From the NCBI RefSeq assembly GCF_017696275.1, contig NZ_JAAORF010000002.1, positions 248,001 through 312,000 of the forward strand: a stretch of DNA of 64,000 nt. The letters run 5' to 3'. Of the stretch, positions 28,805 through 38,786 are shown one piece after another; positions within the stretch are counted from its first letter, which is position 1, and each line of letters begins with the position of its first letter. Below the pieces are notes generated by a model, which was not told the DNA's origin, searched no databases, and saw nothing but the letters and a program-made list of their open reading frames with translations. This stretch comes from Prochlorococcus marinus XMU1405. Its GTDB lineage: Bacteria; Cyanobacteriota; Cyanobacteriia; PCC-6307; Cyanobiaceae. The position numbers were made by a program, and so were the translations under genes.

Positions 28805-30511
28805 TTGAGACTAATACCACCAGTCAGACCATATTCAAATAGGTTTATTAAGGGTTTTATATGCATGCTTATTTACGTAGCTTGTTGGCCTTTATTAGCT
28901 TATTTAGCTGGAAACTTAATCCCTGCAATTGGGTCAGGTGATCTATCAAAAGTTTCTAACATAATATTAAAGTCTTTATTTGTATTTTTAGTTCAGAAAA
29001 CTGCACAATTTGGACAAGATGTATTTATAGCAAAACCATCTTTAGAAATTAGTGAAGTAATGAGAGGAAATTTATTTAGCAGAATTCAAAAAATAGAGAT
29101 GAATTCTTTTGAAAAGATTTCGGCCGGGGATATCACATATAGACTTACAGAAGATGCGGACAGGGTAAGCGAAGTTATTTATAAAACAGTTCAGGATACT
29201 ATTCCATGCACTTTGCAGTTGTTAGCGGTAATAATTTATATGTTTTATTTAGACTGGTCACTAACATTATCAACTTTCGTTTTAGCACCATTAATTATTC
29301 TTTCAGTTAATAGTTTTGGAAAAAGAGTTTTAATAGCATCTGAAAAAAGTCAAGAATCAACAAGTAATTTAGCAGGCTTAATAGGTGAATCTATAAATGG
29401 AATTTCTACAATAAGAGCTTTTGCTGCAGAAAATTGGATTGAGAATAGATTTGCTAAAAGATTAAGTGCAAATAAAAAAGCAAAATATAAAACATTAAAA
29501 TTACTTGCATTTCAGCATCCAGTTGTAGGATTTGTTGAAGCATTTGGAATATTGGCAATACTAGGTTTAGGAGCAGCAAGAATTAATCTAGGCCTTCTAA
29601 CAAGCGAAGAATTTAGTAGTTTCTTTGCTGCAATTTTGATGCTTATTGATCCAATAAGCCATGTAAGTACAAATTTTAATGACTATAAACAGGCAGAAGC
29701 ATCTATAAAAAGGTTAAAAAACATAAATCTAGAACCATTCGAAAATGATAAAGAAAACTTAAAGAGTATATCTAATATTGAAGGCAAAATTCGTTTCGAG
29801 AAAGTTAATTTTGCTTACAAAAAAGATAATCAAGTTCTTAAAAATATCAATTTAGAAATTAAAAAAGGGAAAGTAACAGCTTTCGTTGGAGCTTCTGGGG
29901 CGGGTAAAAGTACAATGTTAGCTTTGATATTAAAATTTATAACTCCAAGTGATGGAAACATTTTTATTGATGATAAAAATCTAAAATTATTAAATACAAA
30001 AGATATTAGAAAAAACATTGCATTAGTACAACAACAACCTTTTTTGTTTTCAGGAAAAATTATTGATGTTATAAGAATGGGAAGAAGTTTTACCAAAGAA
30101 GAAGTTATAGAATCAGCAAGAATAGCAAACGCTCACAACTTTATTCAAAAGCTTCCTGAGAAATATGAAACAAAGATAACTGAAAGAGGATCAAACTTCT
30201 CAGGTGGTCAGATTCAAAGGATAGCAATTGCGAGAGCAATACTTGGAAACCCATCAATTCTTCTTTTAGATGAGGCCACAAGTGCGTTAGATGCAGAATC
30301 AGAATCCGATGTCCAAAAAGGTCTTAATAGAGCTATGAAAGATAGAACAGTTATTGTAATTGCTCATAGATTAGCCACTACTCAAGAAGCAAATAAAATA
30401 GTTGTTTTCGATAAAGGCGAAATTATTGAAATTGGGAAACATATTGACTTAATCAAAAAACCAGGAATTTATAAAGAATTATGTGAAAAACAATTGATTA
30501 AAAATTTATAA
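28805..30511 (+). CDS. ABC exporter, fused membrane and ATPase domains (MsbA-like)
   Basis: The 568-residue protein combines an N-terminal six-helix exporter domain (about residues 1-310) with a C-terminal ATPase: Walker A GASGAGKST near residue 362, signature FSGGQIQR, Walker B ILLLDEATSALD and the H-loop VIAHRL. This is the half-transporter layout of MsbA/lipid or peptide exporters, working as a homodimer in the cytoplasmic or thylakoid membrane. The start is a TTG (28805). The substrate cannot be deduced. The DUF6447 gene follows after 29 bases. Confidence 0.92.
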   Translation: MRLIPPVRPYSNRFIKGFICMLIYVACWPLLAYLAGNLIPAIGSGDLSKVSNIILKSLFVFLVQKTAQFGQDVFIAKPSLEISEVMRGNLFSRIQKIEMNSFEKISAGDITYRLTEDADRVSEVIYKTVQDTIPCTLQLLAVIIYMFYLDWSLTLSTFVLAPLIILSVNSFGKRVLIASEKSQESTSNLAGLIGESINGISTIRAFAAENWIENRFAKRLSANKKAKYKTLKLLAFQHPVVGFVEAFGILAILGLGAARINLGLLTSEEFSSFFAAILMLIDPISHVSTNFNDYKQAEASIKRLKNINLEPFENDKENLKSISNIEGKIRFEKVNFAYKKDNQVLKNINLEIKKGKVTAFVGASGAGKSTMLALILKFITPSDGNIFIDDKNLKLLNTKDIRKNIALVQQQPFLFSGKIIDVIRMGRSFTKEEVIESARIANAHNFIQKLPEKYETKITERGSNFSGGQIQRIAIARAILGNPSILLLDEATSALDAESESDVQKGLNRAMKDRTVIVIAHRLATTQEANKIVVFDKGEIIEIGKHIDLIKKPGIYKELCEKQLIKNL

Positions 30512-30540
30512 CTCTATTTTATTTATTAAAAGGTAAGTAA

Positions 30541-30759
30541 ATGATCGAAAACACAAATGATTCTTCAAATCCAGTTTTAACCTTTGAAGGCAAAAAATAT
30601 TTAATAAATGAACTTTCTAATGAAATAAAAGAATCTATAAAAGTTTTACAAATAGCGGAGACGCAATTAAAGATGCATGAAGATACTCTCAAATTAATTT
30701 CAATTAGCCGAAAATCAATAGCTAATCAATTAAAAGAAAAACTAAAAAACTTAGAATAA
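30541..30759 (+). CDS. DUF6447-like small protein
   Basis: The 72-residue product carries VLTFEGKKYLINELSNE and a helical QIAETQLKMHEDTLKLISISR segment, matching the DUF6447 family of short cyanobacterial and phage-associated proteins. It is probably a small alpha-helical cytosolic protein; its function is unknown. It follows the ABC exporter and is convergent with carB (stops 4 bases apart). Confidence 0.72.
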   Translation: MIENTNDSSNPVLTFEGKKYLINELSNEIKESIKVLQIAETQLKMHEDTLKLISISRKSIANQLKEKLKNLE

Positions 30760-30763
30760 ATTT

Positions 30764-33700
30764 TTAATAATTATGGATTTCTTGTAGAGAGTAAGTGTTA
30801 ATAATATTACTTTGTAAAGCTTTGATAGCCTTAATGGCTGCCTTTGCTCCAGGAATAGTTGTAAAAGTTGGAATATTATATTCTAAAGCAGCACGTCTTA
30901 AGTAAGCATCATCATGTAGAGCCTGTGAGCCAATTGGAGTATTGATGATTAATTGAACAAGTCCTGAACGAATTAGGTCCTCAATATTTGGTCTTCCTTC
31001 ATGAACTTTCTGCACTTCTTCAACCTGAATTCCTAAACCCAACAAATAAGCAGCTGTACCTTTTGTTGCGATTAATTTAAATCCTAAAATCAAAAGTTCT
31101 CTAGCAACTTCCTCGAGATTTTTTTTATCTAAATCATTCGTAGACAAAAAAGCAACGCCTTTTGAAGGAACACCATTTCCAGCAGCTAATTCCGACTTGG
31201 CATAAGCAATTCCAAAATCTTTAGCTAAACCCATTACTTCTCCAGTAGATCTCATTTCAGGGCCAAGCAATGTATCAGATCCAGGAAATCTTTTAAAAGG
31301 TAAAACGGCCTCTTTTACTGCCTGATATTTAGGAGAAAACTCTTCTGAGAAATTAACATCTTCTAATGTAAAACCTTGCATTAACTGAGTAGCTATTTTT
31401 GCAACTGGTTTACCTATAGCTTTTGAGACAAATGGTACTGTCCTAGATGCTCTTGGATTTGCTTCAAGAATAAATAATTTATTTTCTTTATTATTTGTAT
31501 TTATCACTGCAAATTGCAAATTGATTAAACCAACAACATTTAATCTTTGTGCAATTTGTTTAGTCCAGTTCCTTACATTTTCTATTGTGGATTTTGAAAG
31601 AGAAATTGGTGGTAAACAACAAGCTGAATCTCCTGAATGAATTCCTGCAGGTTCAACATGTTCCATTAGACCAGCAATTACAACCGACCCTTCTGAATCG
31701 CATAAGGCATCAACATCTATCTCAATTGCATTGTTCAAATATTGATCAAGAAGGATTGGATGATCAGGCGATACCTTAACTGCTTCAGAGATATATCTAG
31801 ATAATTCATTCTCATCTTTAACAATTTCCATTGCTCTTCCTCCTAAAACATAAGAAGGTCTTACAACTAATGGGAAACCTATATTTTTGGCTACTATTTC
31901 TGCTTCATTTTGATTACGGGCAATACCGTTTAAAGGTTGTCTTATACTTAATTCTTCAAGTATTTTTGTAAATTCCTCTCTATCTTCTGCTAAATCGATC
32001 GATATTGGAGAAGTCCCAAGAATTTTTGATCCAGTTCTGACTCCATCATTAGATTTAAGCCATTCAAGTAACGGTAATGATAATTTCAGTGGAGTTTGAC
32101 CTCCAAATTGAACAATCAAACCATAAGGATTTTCAGCTTCTATTATATTGAGCACATCCTCTAATGTTACAGGCTCAAAATATAAAATATCGCTAGTATC
32201 ATAATCTGTTGAAACAGTTTCAGGGTTACTATTAACCATTATTGTTTTATAACCATTTGTAGAAGCTTGATATGATGCATGACAACAACAGTAATCAAAT
32301 TCAATTCCCTGACCAATTCTGTTTGGACCTCCTCCTAGAATCATAATTTTTTTTGATTTACTATTTTCTGAAATCTCGCTATCAAAAATTTGAGAACTAG
32401 CATTAATGAAGGATTCTTCGTAAGTTGAATAATGATATGGAGTTGAGGATGCAAATTCTGCTGAACAAGTATCAACAGTTTTATAAATTGCAGTTACATT
32501 AAGTTTTTTTCTATACTTTCTTACTTCAAAAAACTCGGAATTAGTTAACTTTGCTATCTGTTGATCTGAAAAGCCTAATTGTTTAGCATGTAACATCAAA
32601 TCTCTATCTAGAGCATAAAGTTCCTTATCTTTCAAAAAATCATTTTCAAAATTAAAGATATTTCGTAATTTTTCGATAAACCATAAATCTATATTTGTAA
32701 CTTCATGAATATAATTGTTAGTTTTCTCAAGCTGCATAGCTTTTTTTATCAGGAGAATTCTTTCAGGTGTAGGGTTTCTTAAACTATTTTTAATATGAGT
32801 TTCGTTTTTAAATTCATCTTGTGAATCACATTCCCATCCAAAAACACCTACTTCTAATGACCTTAATGCTTTCTGAAATGATTCTTCAAAAGAACGACCT
32901 ATTGCCATTGATTCACCAACAGATTTCATGGAAGTACTTAGAGTATTAGAAGAGCCTTTAAACTTTTCAAAGGCAAATCTTGGAATCTTAGTAACTACGT
33001 AATCAATTGATGGTTCAAAACATGCAGGTGTTTTTTTTGTTATGTCATTAATAATCTCATCAAGTGTATAGCCAACAGATAATAAAGCTGCAATTTTAGC
33101 TATAGGGAATCCAGTTGCTTTACTTGCTAAAGCAGAGGATCTACTCACACGGGGATTCATTTCTATGACAATTACCTCTCCATTAGATGGATTTATTGCA
33201 AATTGAATATTACTTCCTCCTGTTTCTACTCCCACCTCTCTAATGATTTTCAATGACAAATCCCTCAATCTCTGATACTCCTTATCTGTTAAAGTCTGCG
33301 CAGGAGCAACAGTAATAGAATCTCCAGTGTGTACACCCATTGGGTCTAAATTTTCAATACTGCAAACTATTACTACATTGTCTGCAGTATCTCTCATTAC
33401 CTCTAGTTCAAACTCTTTCCATCCAATAAGTGATTTTTCAATCAATATTTGATTACTAGGACTTTCCTCTAAACCTGATTTACACAACTCGATAAATTCT
33501 TCAAGGTTAAAAGCAATTCCACCGCCTACACCACCCAATGTAAATGCAGGCCTTATTATAAGAGGATAAGAATTAATTTTTTTGGATACCTCTATAGCTT
33601 CATCCAGGTTAGATGCGATACCAGATGGACAAACATTTACATTTATTTTCTCCATCGATTCTTTAAACAATTTTCTATCTTCAGCTTTATTAATAGCTCT

Positions 33701-34060
33701 TAAATCAGCACCAATTAATTCAATATTATTTTGCTTTAAAAAATCTGACTCTGATAATTTAACCGCAAGATTTAAAGCGGTTTGACCTCCCATAGTGGGC
33801 AGGATCGCATCAGGTTTTTCTCTTAAAATGATCTGAGAAACAATTTCAGGAGTCAATGGTTCAATGTATGTTTTGCTTGCGATCTCAGGATCAGTCATTA
33901 TTGATGCTGGATTTGAATTTATCAAGACAATTTCATATCCAGCATTTCTTAAAGCTTTGCAGGCTTGAGTGCCAGAGTAGTCAAATTCGCATGCTTGTCC
34001 TATAACAATCGGTCCCGATCCTAGAATAAGAATTTTTTTAAGATCACCTCTTTGAGGCAT
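30764..34060 (-). CDS. carB: Carbamoyl-phosphate synthase, large subunit
   Basis: The 1098-residue enzyme has two homologous ATP-grasp halves, each beginning with a [18 protein letters not shown] / [18 protein letters not shown]-type block, and a C-terminal MGS-like allosteric domain ([16 protein letters not shown] region). It makes carbamoyl phosphate from bicarbonate, ATP and ammonia supplied by CarA, feeding arginine and pyrimidine synthesis. The length is typical. carA is not in the window. It is divergent from the DUF3318 gene, with 108 bases between. Confidence 0.97.
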   Translation of the reverse strand: MPQRGDLKKILILGSGPIVIGQACEFDYSGTQACKALRNAGYEIVLINSNPASIMTDPEIASKTYIEPLTPEIVSQIILREKPDAILPTMGGQTALNLAVKLSESDFLKQNNIELIGADLRAINKAEDRKLFKESMEKINVNVCPSGIASNLDEAIEVSKKINSYPLIIRPAFTLGGVGGGIAFNLEEFIELCKSGLEESPSNQILIEKSLIGWKEFELEVMRDTADNVVIVCSIENLDPMGVHTGDSITVAPAQTLTDKEYQRLRDLSLKIIREVGVETGGSNIQFAINPSNGEVIVIEMNPRVSRSSALASKATGFPIAKIAALLSVGYTLDEIINDITKKTPACFEPSIDYVVTKIPRFAFEKFKGSSNTLSTSMKSVGESMAIGRSFEESFQKALRSLEVGVFGWECDSQDEFKNETHIKNSLRNPTPERILLIKKAMQLEKTNNYIHEVTNIDLWFIEKLRNIFNFENDFLKDKELYALDRDLMLHAKQLGFSDQQIAKLTNSEFFEVRKYRKKLNVTAIYKTVDTCSAEFASSTPYHYSTYEESFINASSQIFDSEISENSKSKKIMILGGGPNRIGQGIEFDYCCCHASYQASTNGYKTIMVNSNPETVSTDYDTSDILYFEPVTLEDVLNIIEAENPYGLIVQFGGQTPLKLSLPLLEWLKSNDGVRTGSKILGTSPISIDLAEDREEFTKILEELSIRQPLNGIARNQNEAEIVAKNIGFPLVVRPSYVLGGRAMEIVKDENELSRYISEAVKVSPDHPILLDQYLNNAIEIDVDALCDSEGSVVIAGLMEHVEPAGIHSGDSACCLPPISLSKSTIENVRNWTKQIAQRLNVVGLINLQFAVINTNNKENKLFILEANPRASRTVPFVSKAIGKPVAKIATQLMQGFTLEDVNFSEEFSPKYQAVKEAVLPFKRFPGSDTLLGPEMRSTGEVMGLAKDFGIAYAKSELAAGNGVPSKGVAFLSTNDLDKKNLEEVARELLILGFKLIATKGTAAYLLGLGIQVEEVQKVHEGRPNIEDLIRSGLVQLIINTPIGSQALHDDAYLRRAALEYNIPTFTTIPGAKAAIKAIKALQSNIINTYSLQEIHNY

Positions 34061-34168
34061 AATTTAAAACCTTCATTTAACACATGCTACTTATAAATCA
34101 TCAGATGTTAATCAAGTTACTTGAAAAGCAACATTTGTTTCTATAGTATTGGAAGAAATTAATTTTTT

Positions 34169-34807
34169 ATGAGCGAACTTCAGCGACTTAAAAATTTGTT
34201 GCCTCCAGAGAATGAAAGTTGGGTATTTGTTGAATCTGCTGCGGCTATAGATCCACCTTTAATAACACTTGAGGAAATCGGTCGTGACGAAGTAGAAATT
34301 CAAATAGATTTAGATGAATGGGATAACTTTGCTATTGATCACAGAAATCTACTATTTTGGCACGAGGTTGGGAAAATTCAAAATGACTCAATTCCTAGAG
34401 ATGGATGGGAAATGGCTGCTCTCGCCATTGGTCTTGGAGGTGCTATAGGAGAGTTGTGGGTACAAGATGGTTTACTTTTATTACTTGCTCTTGGTTTATC
34501 AAGTTTTGCAGGCTATAGATTATATTTAAAAAATAATTCCGAAAAAAAACTTCAAGATGCTATTTATGCGGATGAAAGAGCTATAGATCTTGCCTGTAGA
34601 TTTGGATACAGCATTCCAAATGCTTATAAAAGTCTTGGAGGAGCATTAAAGGAGTTAATAGATAAGACACGAAAAAAGAAAAAAAGAAGTTTCTTTGAAG
34701 ATAGATTAGATGCCTTAAGAAAAAGTGCAGAAAAAGCAAGATCAGAATTATCTCAGCAAGAAGGTTCAGAAAAATCAGTTTCAAGCGAAAATGTTTATGG
34801 ACAATAA
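34169..34807 (+). CDS. DUF3318-like cyanobacterial membrane protein
   Basis: The 212-residue protein opens with MSELQRLKNLLPPENESWVF, followed by FWHEVGKIQND, then a glycine-rich hydrophobic pair of helices (about residues 90-115) and a basic, helical C-terminus that is probably a coiled coil. This matches the DUF3318 family found across cyanobacteria. The HEVGK segment is reminiscent of metal-peptidase HExxH but lacks the second histidine, so I do not infer protease activity. It overlaps rsfS at its 3' end, suggesting coupling. Confidence 0.75.
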   Translation: MSELQRLKNLLPPENESWVFVESAAAIDPPLITLEEIGRDEVEIQIDLDEWDNFAIDHRNLLFWHEVGKIQNDSIPRDGWEMAALAIGLGGAIGELWVQDGLLLLLALGLSSFAGYRLYLKNNSEKKLQDAIYADERAIDLACRFGYSIPNAYKSLGGALKELIDKTRKKKKRSFFEDRLDALRKSAEKARSELSQQEGSEKSVSSENVYGQ

Positions 34808-35141
34808 AAGTTTAGTATTAATGGCAGCTAAAGCATGTGATGAAAAAAAAGCGAAAGATATAAAACTTATAAAAATTGATAAAGTATCTTTTATAAGTGA
34901 ATGGATTTTAATTGCAGAAGGATTATCTGATGTTCAGGTTAGGTCTATAAGTAACTCTGTAGAGGGAGAGTTGAGAGAAAAGGCTAGAATTGAACCTATA
35001 AGAAAAGAAGGTGTCAGCGAAGCGAAATGGGCCTTGCTAGATTACGGTGACTTGATCGTTAATATTTTTCAACCAGAAATAAGAAAATATTATGATCTTG
35101 AATCATTCTGGAGTAATGGAGATAATCTTACATTTCCATAA
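34791..35141 (+). CDS. rsfS: Ribosomal silencing factor RsfS (Iojap)
   Basis: The product has the RsfS/DUF143 pattern: AAKACDEKKAKDIKLIKID, SFISEWILIAEGLSDVQVRSIS and the conserved WALLDYGDLIVNIFQPEIRKYYDLE block. RsfS binds uL14 on the 50S subunit and blocks subunit joining when nutrients are short. The ATG at 34791 or the one two codons later (34797) is the likely start; both lie inside the DUF3318 gene. A downstream CGLD27-like gene follows after 10 bases. Confidence 0.93.
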   Translation: MFMDNKSLVLMAAKACDEKKAKDIKLIKIDKVSFISEWILIAEGLSDVQVRSISNSVEGELREKARIEPIRKEGVSEAKWALLDYGDLIVNIFQPEIRKYYDLESFWSNGDNLTFP

Positions 35142-35151
35142 TTATTCATTC

Positions 35152-35646
35152 ATGAGCGAATCAAAATGTCCTGTTCCTATTGAGCAACAACCAACAAATG
35201 AATTTATTGAATTGTCAAGATCAACCATTTTTTCTTGGCCAAAAACAAAAAAATCATTGATTATTGTATTGATAAAATTTTGGGTGGGTGCTTTTGTTCT
35301 ATTTCTTGTTATCTCTTCTGGAAGTGTATATTTTAAAACATCTCTTTTAAAATATATTCTATTAAGTTTTTTTAGTAGCTTATCAATACCTCTTTTAATT
35401 TCTATAAAGTTGTATCTTGGTTGGAAATACGTTTTTAATAGATTGAACTCAGAGAGAGTTGAATACGAAGAATCAGGATGGTATGACGGCCAAGTATGGG
35501 TAAAACCATTACTTTTAAAAGAAAAAGAATCGCTAATTGCCTCAATTGAGGTTAAGCCTATTTTAAAAAATTTAATACAAATCTTTTCTATTATCTCAGT
35601 CTTAGTCTTATTCGGTATTTTGCTTTTTCAATATAACACTTTCTAA
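35152..35646 (+). CDS. CGLD27-like membrane protein (DUF1230)
   Basis: The 164-residue protein starts MSESKCPVPIEQQPTNEF, the recognisable N-terminus of CGLD27/DUF1230 proteins. It has two central hydrophobic helices (about residues 38-58 and 65-82), the block LGWKYVFNRLNSERVEYEESGWYDGQ, and a C-terminal helix. CGLD27 is conserved in oxygenic phototrophs and in algae is linked to iron-limitation responses; the mechanism is unknown. The ATG at 35152 is chosen over an upstream in-frame start inside rsfS. Confidence 0.85.
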   Translation: MSESKCPVPIEQQPTNEFIELSRSTIFSWPKTKKSLIIVLIKFWVGAFVLFLVISSGSVYFKTSLLKYILLSFFSSLSIPLLISIKLYLGWKYVFNRLNSERVEYEESGWYDGQVWVKPLLLKEKESLIASIEVKPILKNLIQIFSIISVLVLFGILLFQYNTF

Positions 35647-36612
35647 ATGAGTTCAAACTTCAAAAACCTTTACACATCAAACAATCCTCCTTTACAAGCA
35701 ACCTTAATTAGAGGTTCAAACATTGAGTCAATCCATAAAATTCATGCTGTTATCACTGACAAGAAAGGGAGGGTTTTAATGTGTGCAGGAAATCCAGAAT
35801 ATAAAAGTTTCATAAGGTCAGCATTAAAACCATTTCAAGCAATACCATTTGTCAGTAGTGGGGCTTCATCAAAAATCAATAATGGTTCAAAATCAATTGC
35901 ATTAGCATGCGGTTCACATAGTGGATCAAAACTTCATTCAAGAGAAGCCTTCAAAATTTTATGGGAATACGACATAGATATTAATGATTTAAAATGCCCA
36001 ACATTAAAGACAAGTCCATTAGAACATAATTGTTCAGGAAAACATGCTGCCTTTCTAGCTACATGCAAAAAGTTGAATTGGCCAATAGATACATACTTAA
36101 AAGGTGATCACCCACTTCAAATTGAAATATTTAGAATTGTTTCCGAATTACTTGAAATACCAATATCAGAAATAAACGCAGAACGTGATGATTGCGGCGC
36201 TCCAACTCTTTATTTAAAGTTAATAGAAATGTCTAAGTTATATTCACTTTTAAGCAGTTCCGAAAATGCAGAATTAGAGCAAATAAGTAGAGCTATGACG
36301 ACTAACCCAATTATGGTAAGCGATAATAATAAGTTTGATACCGAAATTATTAAGGCTTCTCATGGGCAAGTTATTGGTAAAGGTGGTGCTGAAGGAATAC
36401 AGTGTCTATGCAAGATAAATGAAGGGATAGGACTTGCTTTAAAAGTAGAAGATGGTTCAAAAAGGGCTAAGCATGCTGTTAGTCTTCACTTACTAAAGCA
36501 ATTAGATTGGATATCTGACCTAAGAATTCAAGACATTGAAGAAAAAGTTTTTAATTTTTCTGAAGGAGTGAGGATTGAAGTAGAAGGTCAATTAAAATTC
36601 CAAGAATCCTAA
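35647..36612 (+). CDS. Asparaginase (Asparaginase_II family, PF06089 type)
   Basis: The 321-residue protein begins immediately after the CGLD27 stop and contains RGSNIESIHKIHAVITD, KPFQAIPFVSSG, ACGSHSG and HNCSGKHAAFLATC, typical of the cyanobacterial/actinobacterial Asparaginase_II family. It is expected to hydrolyse L-asparagine to aspartate and ammonia in the cytosol, though activity has rarely been tested in this family. It ends 45 bases before the initiator tRNA. Confidence 0.85.
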   Translation: MSSNFKNLYTSNNPPLQATLIRGSNIESIHKIHAVITDKKGRVLMCAGNPEYKSFIRSALKPFQAIPFVSSGASSKINNGSKSIALACGSHSGSKLHSREAFKILWEYDIDINDLKCPTLKTSPLEHNCSGKHAAFLATCKKLNWPIDTYLKGDHPLQIEIFRIVSELLEIPISEINAERDDCGAPTLYLKLIEMSKLYSLLSSSENAELEQISRAMTTNPIMVSDNNKFDTEIIKASHGQVIGKGGAEGIQCLCKINEGIGLALKVEDGSKRAKHAVSLHLLKQLDWISDLRIQDIEEKVFNFSEGVRIEVEGQLKFQES

Positions 36613-36657
36613 AGAAATAGAAAAAATCCCCCTTTCAGATGTATGCTATGTATATGA

Positions 36658-36731
<74 letters not shown>

Positions 36732-36739
36732 CTTTTAGA

Positions 36740-36763
36740 AGCAGCTCCATAGCTGCTTTTTTT
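36740..36763 (+). terminator. Rho-independent terminator after tRNA-fMet
   Basis: AGCAGCT, a CCAT loop and AGCTGCT form a perfect 7-bp stem followed by seven T. It lies nine bases after the tRNA 3' end. Confidence 0.88.
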
Positions 36764-36847
36764 ATTGTTTGCAGTAGGTTACTACAATTATAAAAATATT
36801 ACATATCTTAAGGTTTTTATATAGTATTAAAAAGAGATAATTAGAAA

Positions 36848-36949
36848 TTATTTGAGATCCTTTTGAATATTGAATTTCAAGTCAACTCTAACTATTAAAC
36901 CAATAATGATAAAAAATATTCCAATGTATGAGTTCAAAGATAGATCCAA
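36848..36949 (-). CDS. Possible 33-residue single-helix protein, TTG start
   Basis: On the minus strand a TTG-started frame encodes MDLSLNSYIGIFFIIIGLIVRVDLKF and a short charged tail: one hydrophobic helix followed by positive charge. The region is otherwise empty between the tRNA terminator and the next gene. No ribosome binding site is evident, and AT-rich DNA readily yields hydrophobic frames, so this is weak. Confidence 0.3.
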   Translation of the reverse strand: MDLSLNSYIGIFFIIIGLIVRVDLKFNIQKDLK

Positions 36950-37103
36950 AATATTAAATTAATTTCTAACTAAATTTTAGCTTACAAATCATATCTATTG
37001 AATACGCCAATAAAAAAAGAATTTAATAAATCCGAATTTTAAAAATTTTTATTTTTAAAAAGTAATTTAATAAAGTAGAGTTACAAATATCTAGAAAGAT
37101 TAT

Positions 37104-37250
37104 ATGCAGAATTTGCTACAGCGTGATTTAGGTTCAAGCTTGTTATCAATAGCTATTATATTAGGTTGGTTAGGTCTGTTTTTTGTATTTTTGAGAGTAT
37201 TAACAATTTCAATAAAGAGAATCCTTGAAGCTGTTTTCAAAAAATCGTAA
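37104..37250 (+). CDS. Small single-helix membrane protein, 48 residues
   Basis: A clear ATG frame reads MQNLLQRDLGSSLLSIA, then one membrane helix (about residues 11-33), then a basic C-terminus IKRILEAVFKKS. The charge distribution follows the positive-inside rule. It stands alone between the tRNA terminator and the DUF2862 gene. I do not recognise a named family. Confidence 0.55.
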   Translation: MQNLLQRDLGSSLLSIAIILGWLGLFFVFLRVLTISIKRILEAVFKKS

Positions 37251-37321
37251 TTATTGAAATAAATCAATAATCCTGAATTAAGCGCATAATTCCTTTATCA
37301 CTAAGTATAATAACCTAAAAA

Positions 37322-37711
37322 ATGTCAATTTTAGATAAGGTTAAGATAGGAAATTCTGTTAAAGTTAACCTAGAACTATCTAAGGATAGACTTACCAAAG
37401 AAACTATTGATGCGATAAGCGTTTCTTCATTGGGTAAGATAAGTGATTTCAGAATAACTGATGGCAAGGGTATTGGAGTTGTCTTGCAATTATCTAATGG
37501 TAAAGAGCAATGGTTTTTTGAGGATGAAATTGATCTGCTCGACGAAAATGGTAATGTAATTAAAAAAAATAATGATAAAAAAGAGAATATTAATTTTATA
37601 TTTTATTTTTTAAGAGGATTAAATTATGAAAATAAAAATAAGGCAAGCGAGTTACTAAATCCAATTAACTTTTTTATCTGGCTGATTGTATCATTAAAAG
37701 ATATTTTTTAA
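37322..37711 (+). CDS. DUF2862 protein, PetP-like, with a hydrophobic C-terminal extension
   Basis: Residues 1-75 hold a small SH3-like domain with VKVNLELSKDRL, ISDFRITDGKGIGVVLQLSNGKEQWFFEDEIDLL, the signature of DUF2862/PetP, a peripheral subunit of the cytochrome b6f complex in cyanobacteria and red algae. PetP proper is about 70 residues; here a further 50 residues include a hydrophobic NPINFFIWLIVSLKDIF end that could touch the membrane. A role in b6f stability or electron-flow tuning is inferred from the family. Confidence 0.75.
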   Translation: MSILDKVKIGNSVKVNLELSKDRLTKETIDAISVSSLGKISDFRITDGKGIGVVLQLSNGKEQWFFEDEIDLLDENGNVIKKNNDKKENINFIFYFLRGLNYENKNKASELLNPINFFIWLIVSLKDIF

Positions 37712-37790
37712 TTGGATAAAAAATTTTCTAAAATAAAAAATATTCAAAAATTTATTTAAATATAAAATTTCAATAATTTAAAATTTTTAA

Positions 37791-38786
37791 ATGGTACAAA
37801 ATATTATCGATGTAAAAAATTTATCTAAGTCATTTGATATCTCCTCCAAAGAACCAGGTTTAAAAGGAACAATTAAACATTTTTTTAGAAGACAAACAAA
37901 AAGTTTAAAAGTTATAAAAGATATAAGTTTTGAAATTAAAGAGGGAGAAATAGTAGGTTTTCTAGGAGCTAATGGAGCTGGGAAAACAACAATATTAAAA
38001 ATGCTTTGTGGCTTAATTTATCCAAGTGAAGGTTCGATATTAGTTTCAGGCTCCTTACCTTTCAGGAGAAAAGAAAATTTCCTAAAAAATATAACCTTAA
38101 TAATGGGACAAAAGCAACAACTTATTTGGGATCTTCCGCCAATTGAATCATTCTATTTAAATGCATCAATATATGACTTAGATAAGTTCGAAGCTAAAAA
38201 GAGAATAAAAAAACTATCGGAAATGCTTGAAATTGATGAAGAGCTATTCATACCTGTTAGAAAACTTTCACTAGGTCAGCGTATGAAATCAGAATTACTA
38301 GCAGCTTTGATACATGAACCAAATATTCTATTTTTAGACGAACCTACACTTGGATTAGACATTAATGCACAGAGAAATTTAAGAAAATTCCTTCAAAAAT
38401 ATAATAAGGAAACTAATGCAACGATATGCCTAACCAGTCATTACATGAAAGATATTACATCGCTATGCAAGAGAGTTATATGTGTGCACGAAGGGGCAAT
38501 ATCATATGATGGAAAACTTGACCTATTATTAAAAAAACTTTCTCCTGTCAAAGAAATATTAATAGTTTGTCGCTCAGAAGAGGATGCAATTAAATTAGAA
38601 AATTCTGGTTTTACTGTTAAAAATAAAATAAAGAATGAAATCACTATAAAAATTGAAAACAACTCTATTACCTCTTCACTAAAAACTATCCTAAATAATT
38701 TTGATATTGAAGACCTTTTTATAAATGAACCCCCTATAGATGAAGTTATTGGGAAGGTATTAATCAAAAAAGATTATGATATCTAA
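37791..38786 (+). CDS. ABC-2 type exporter, ATP-binding subunit
   Basis: The 331-residue ATPase has Walker A GANGAGKTT near residue 64, the Q-loop region, signature LSLGQRMKSELL, Walker B ILFLDEPTLGLD and the H-loop SHYMKD. It has a C-terminal extension typical of ABC-2 exporters (DrrA/NatA-like). It overlaps the first permease gene by 11 bases, and the second permease overlaps the first by four, so the three form one operon. The substrate is unknown; this group (COG4586) occurs with COG4587 and COG3694 permeases. Confidence 0.92.
   Translation: MVQNIIDVKNLSKSFDISSKEPGLKGTIKHFFRRQTKSLKVIKDISFEIKEGEIVGFLGANGAGKTTILKMLCGLIYPSEGSILVSGSLPFRRKENFLKNITLIMGQKQQLIWDLPPIESFYLNASIYDLDKFEAKKRIKKLSEMLEIDEELFIPVRKLSLGQRMKSELLAALIHEPNILFLDEPTLGLDINAQRNLRKFLQKYNKETNATICLTSHYMKDITSLCKRVICVHEGAISYDGKLDLLLKKLSPVKEILIVCRSEEDAIKLENSGFTVKNKIKNEITIKIENNSITSSLKTILNNFDIEDLFINEPPIDEVIGKVLIKKDYDI

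Noticed and set aside
34169-34807. HEVGK in the DUF3318 protein as a zinc-peptidase site
   Set aside because: The second histidine of HExxH is missing, and no third ligand is apparent, so a protease call is not supported.
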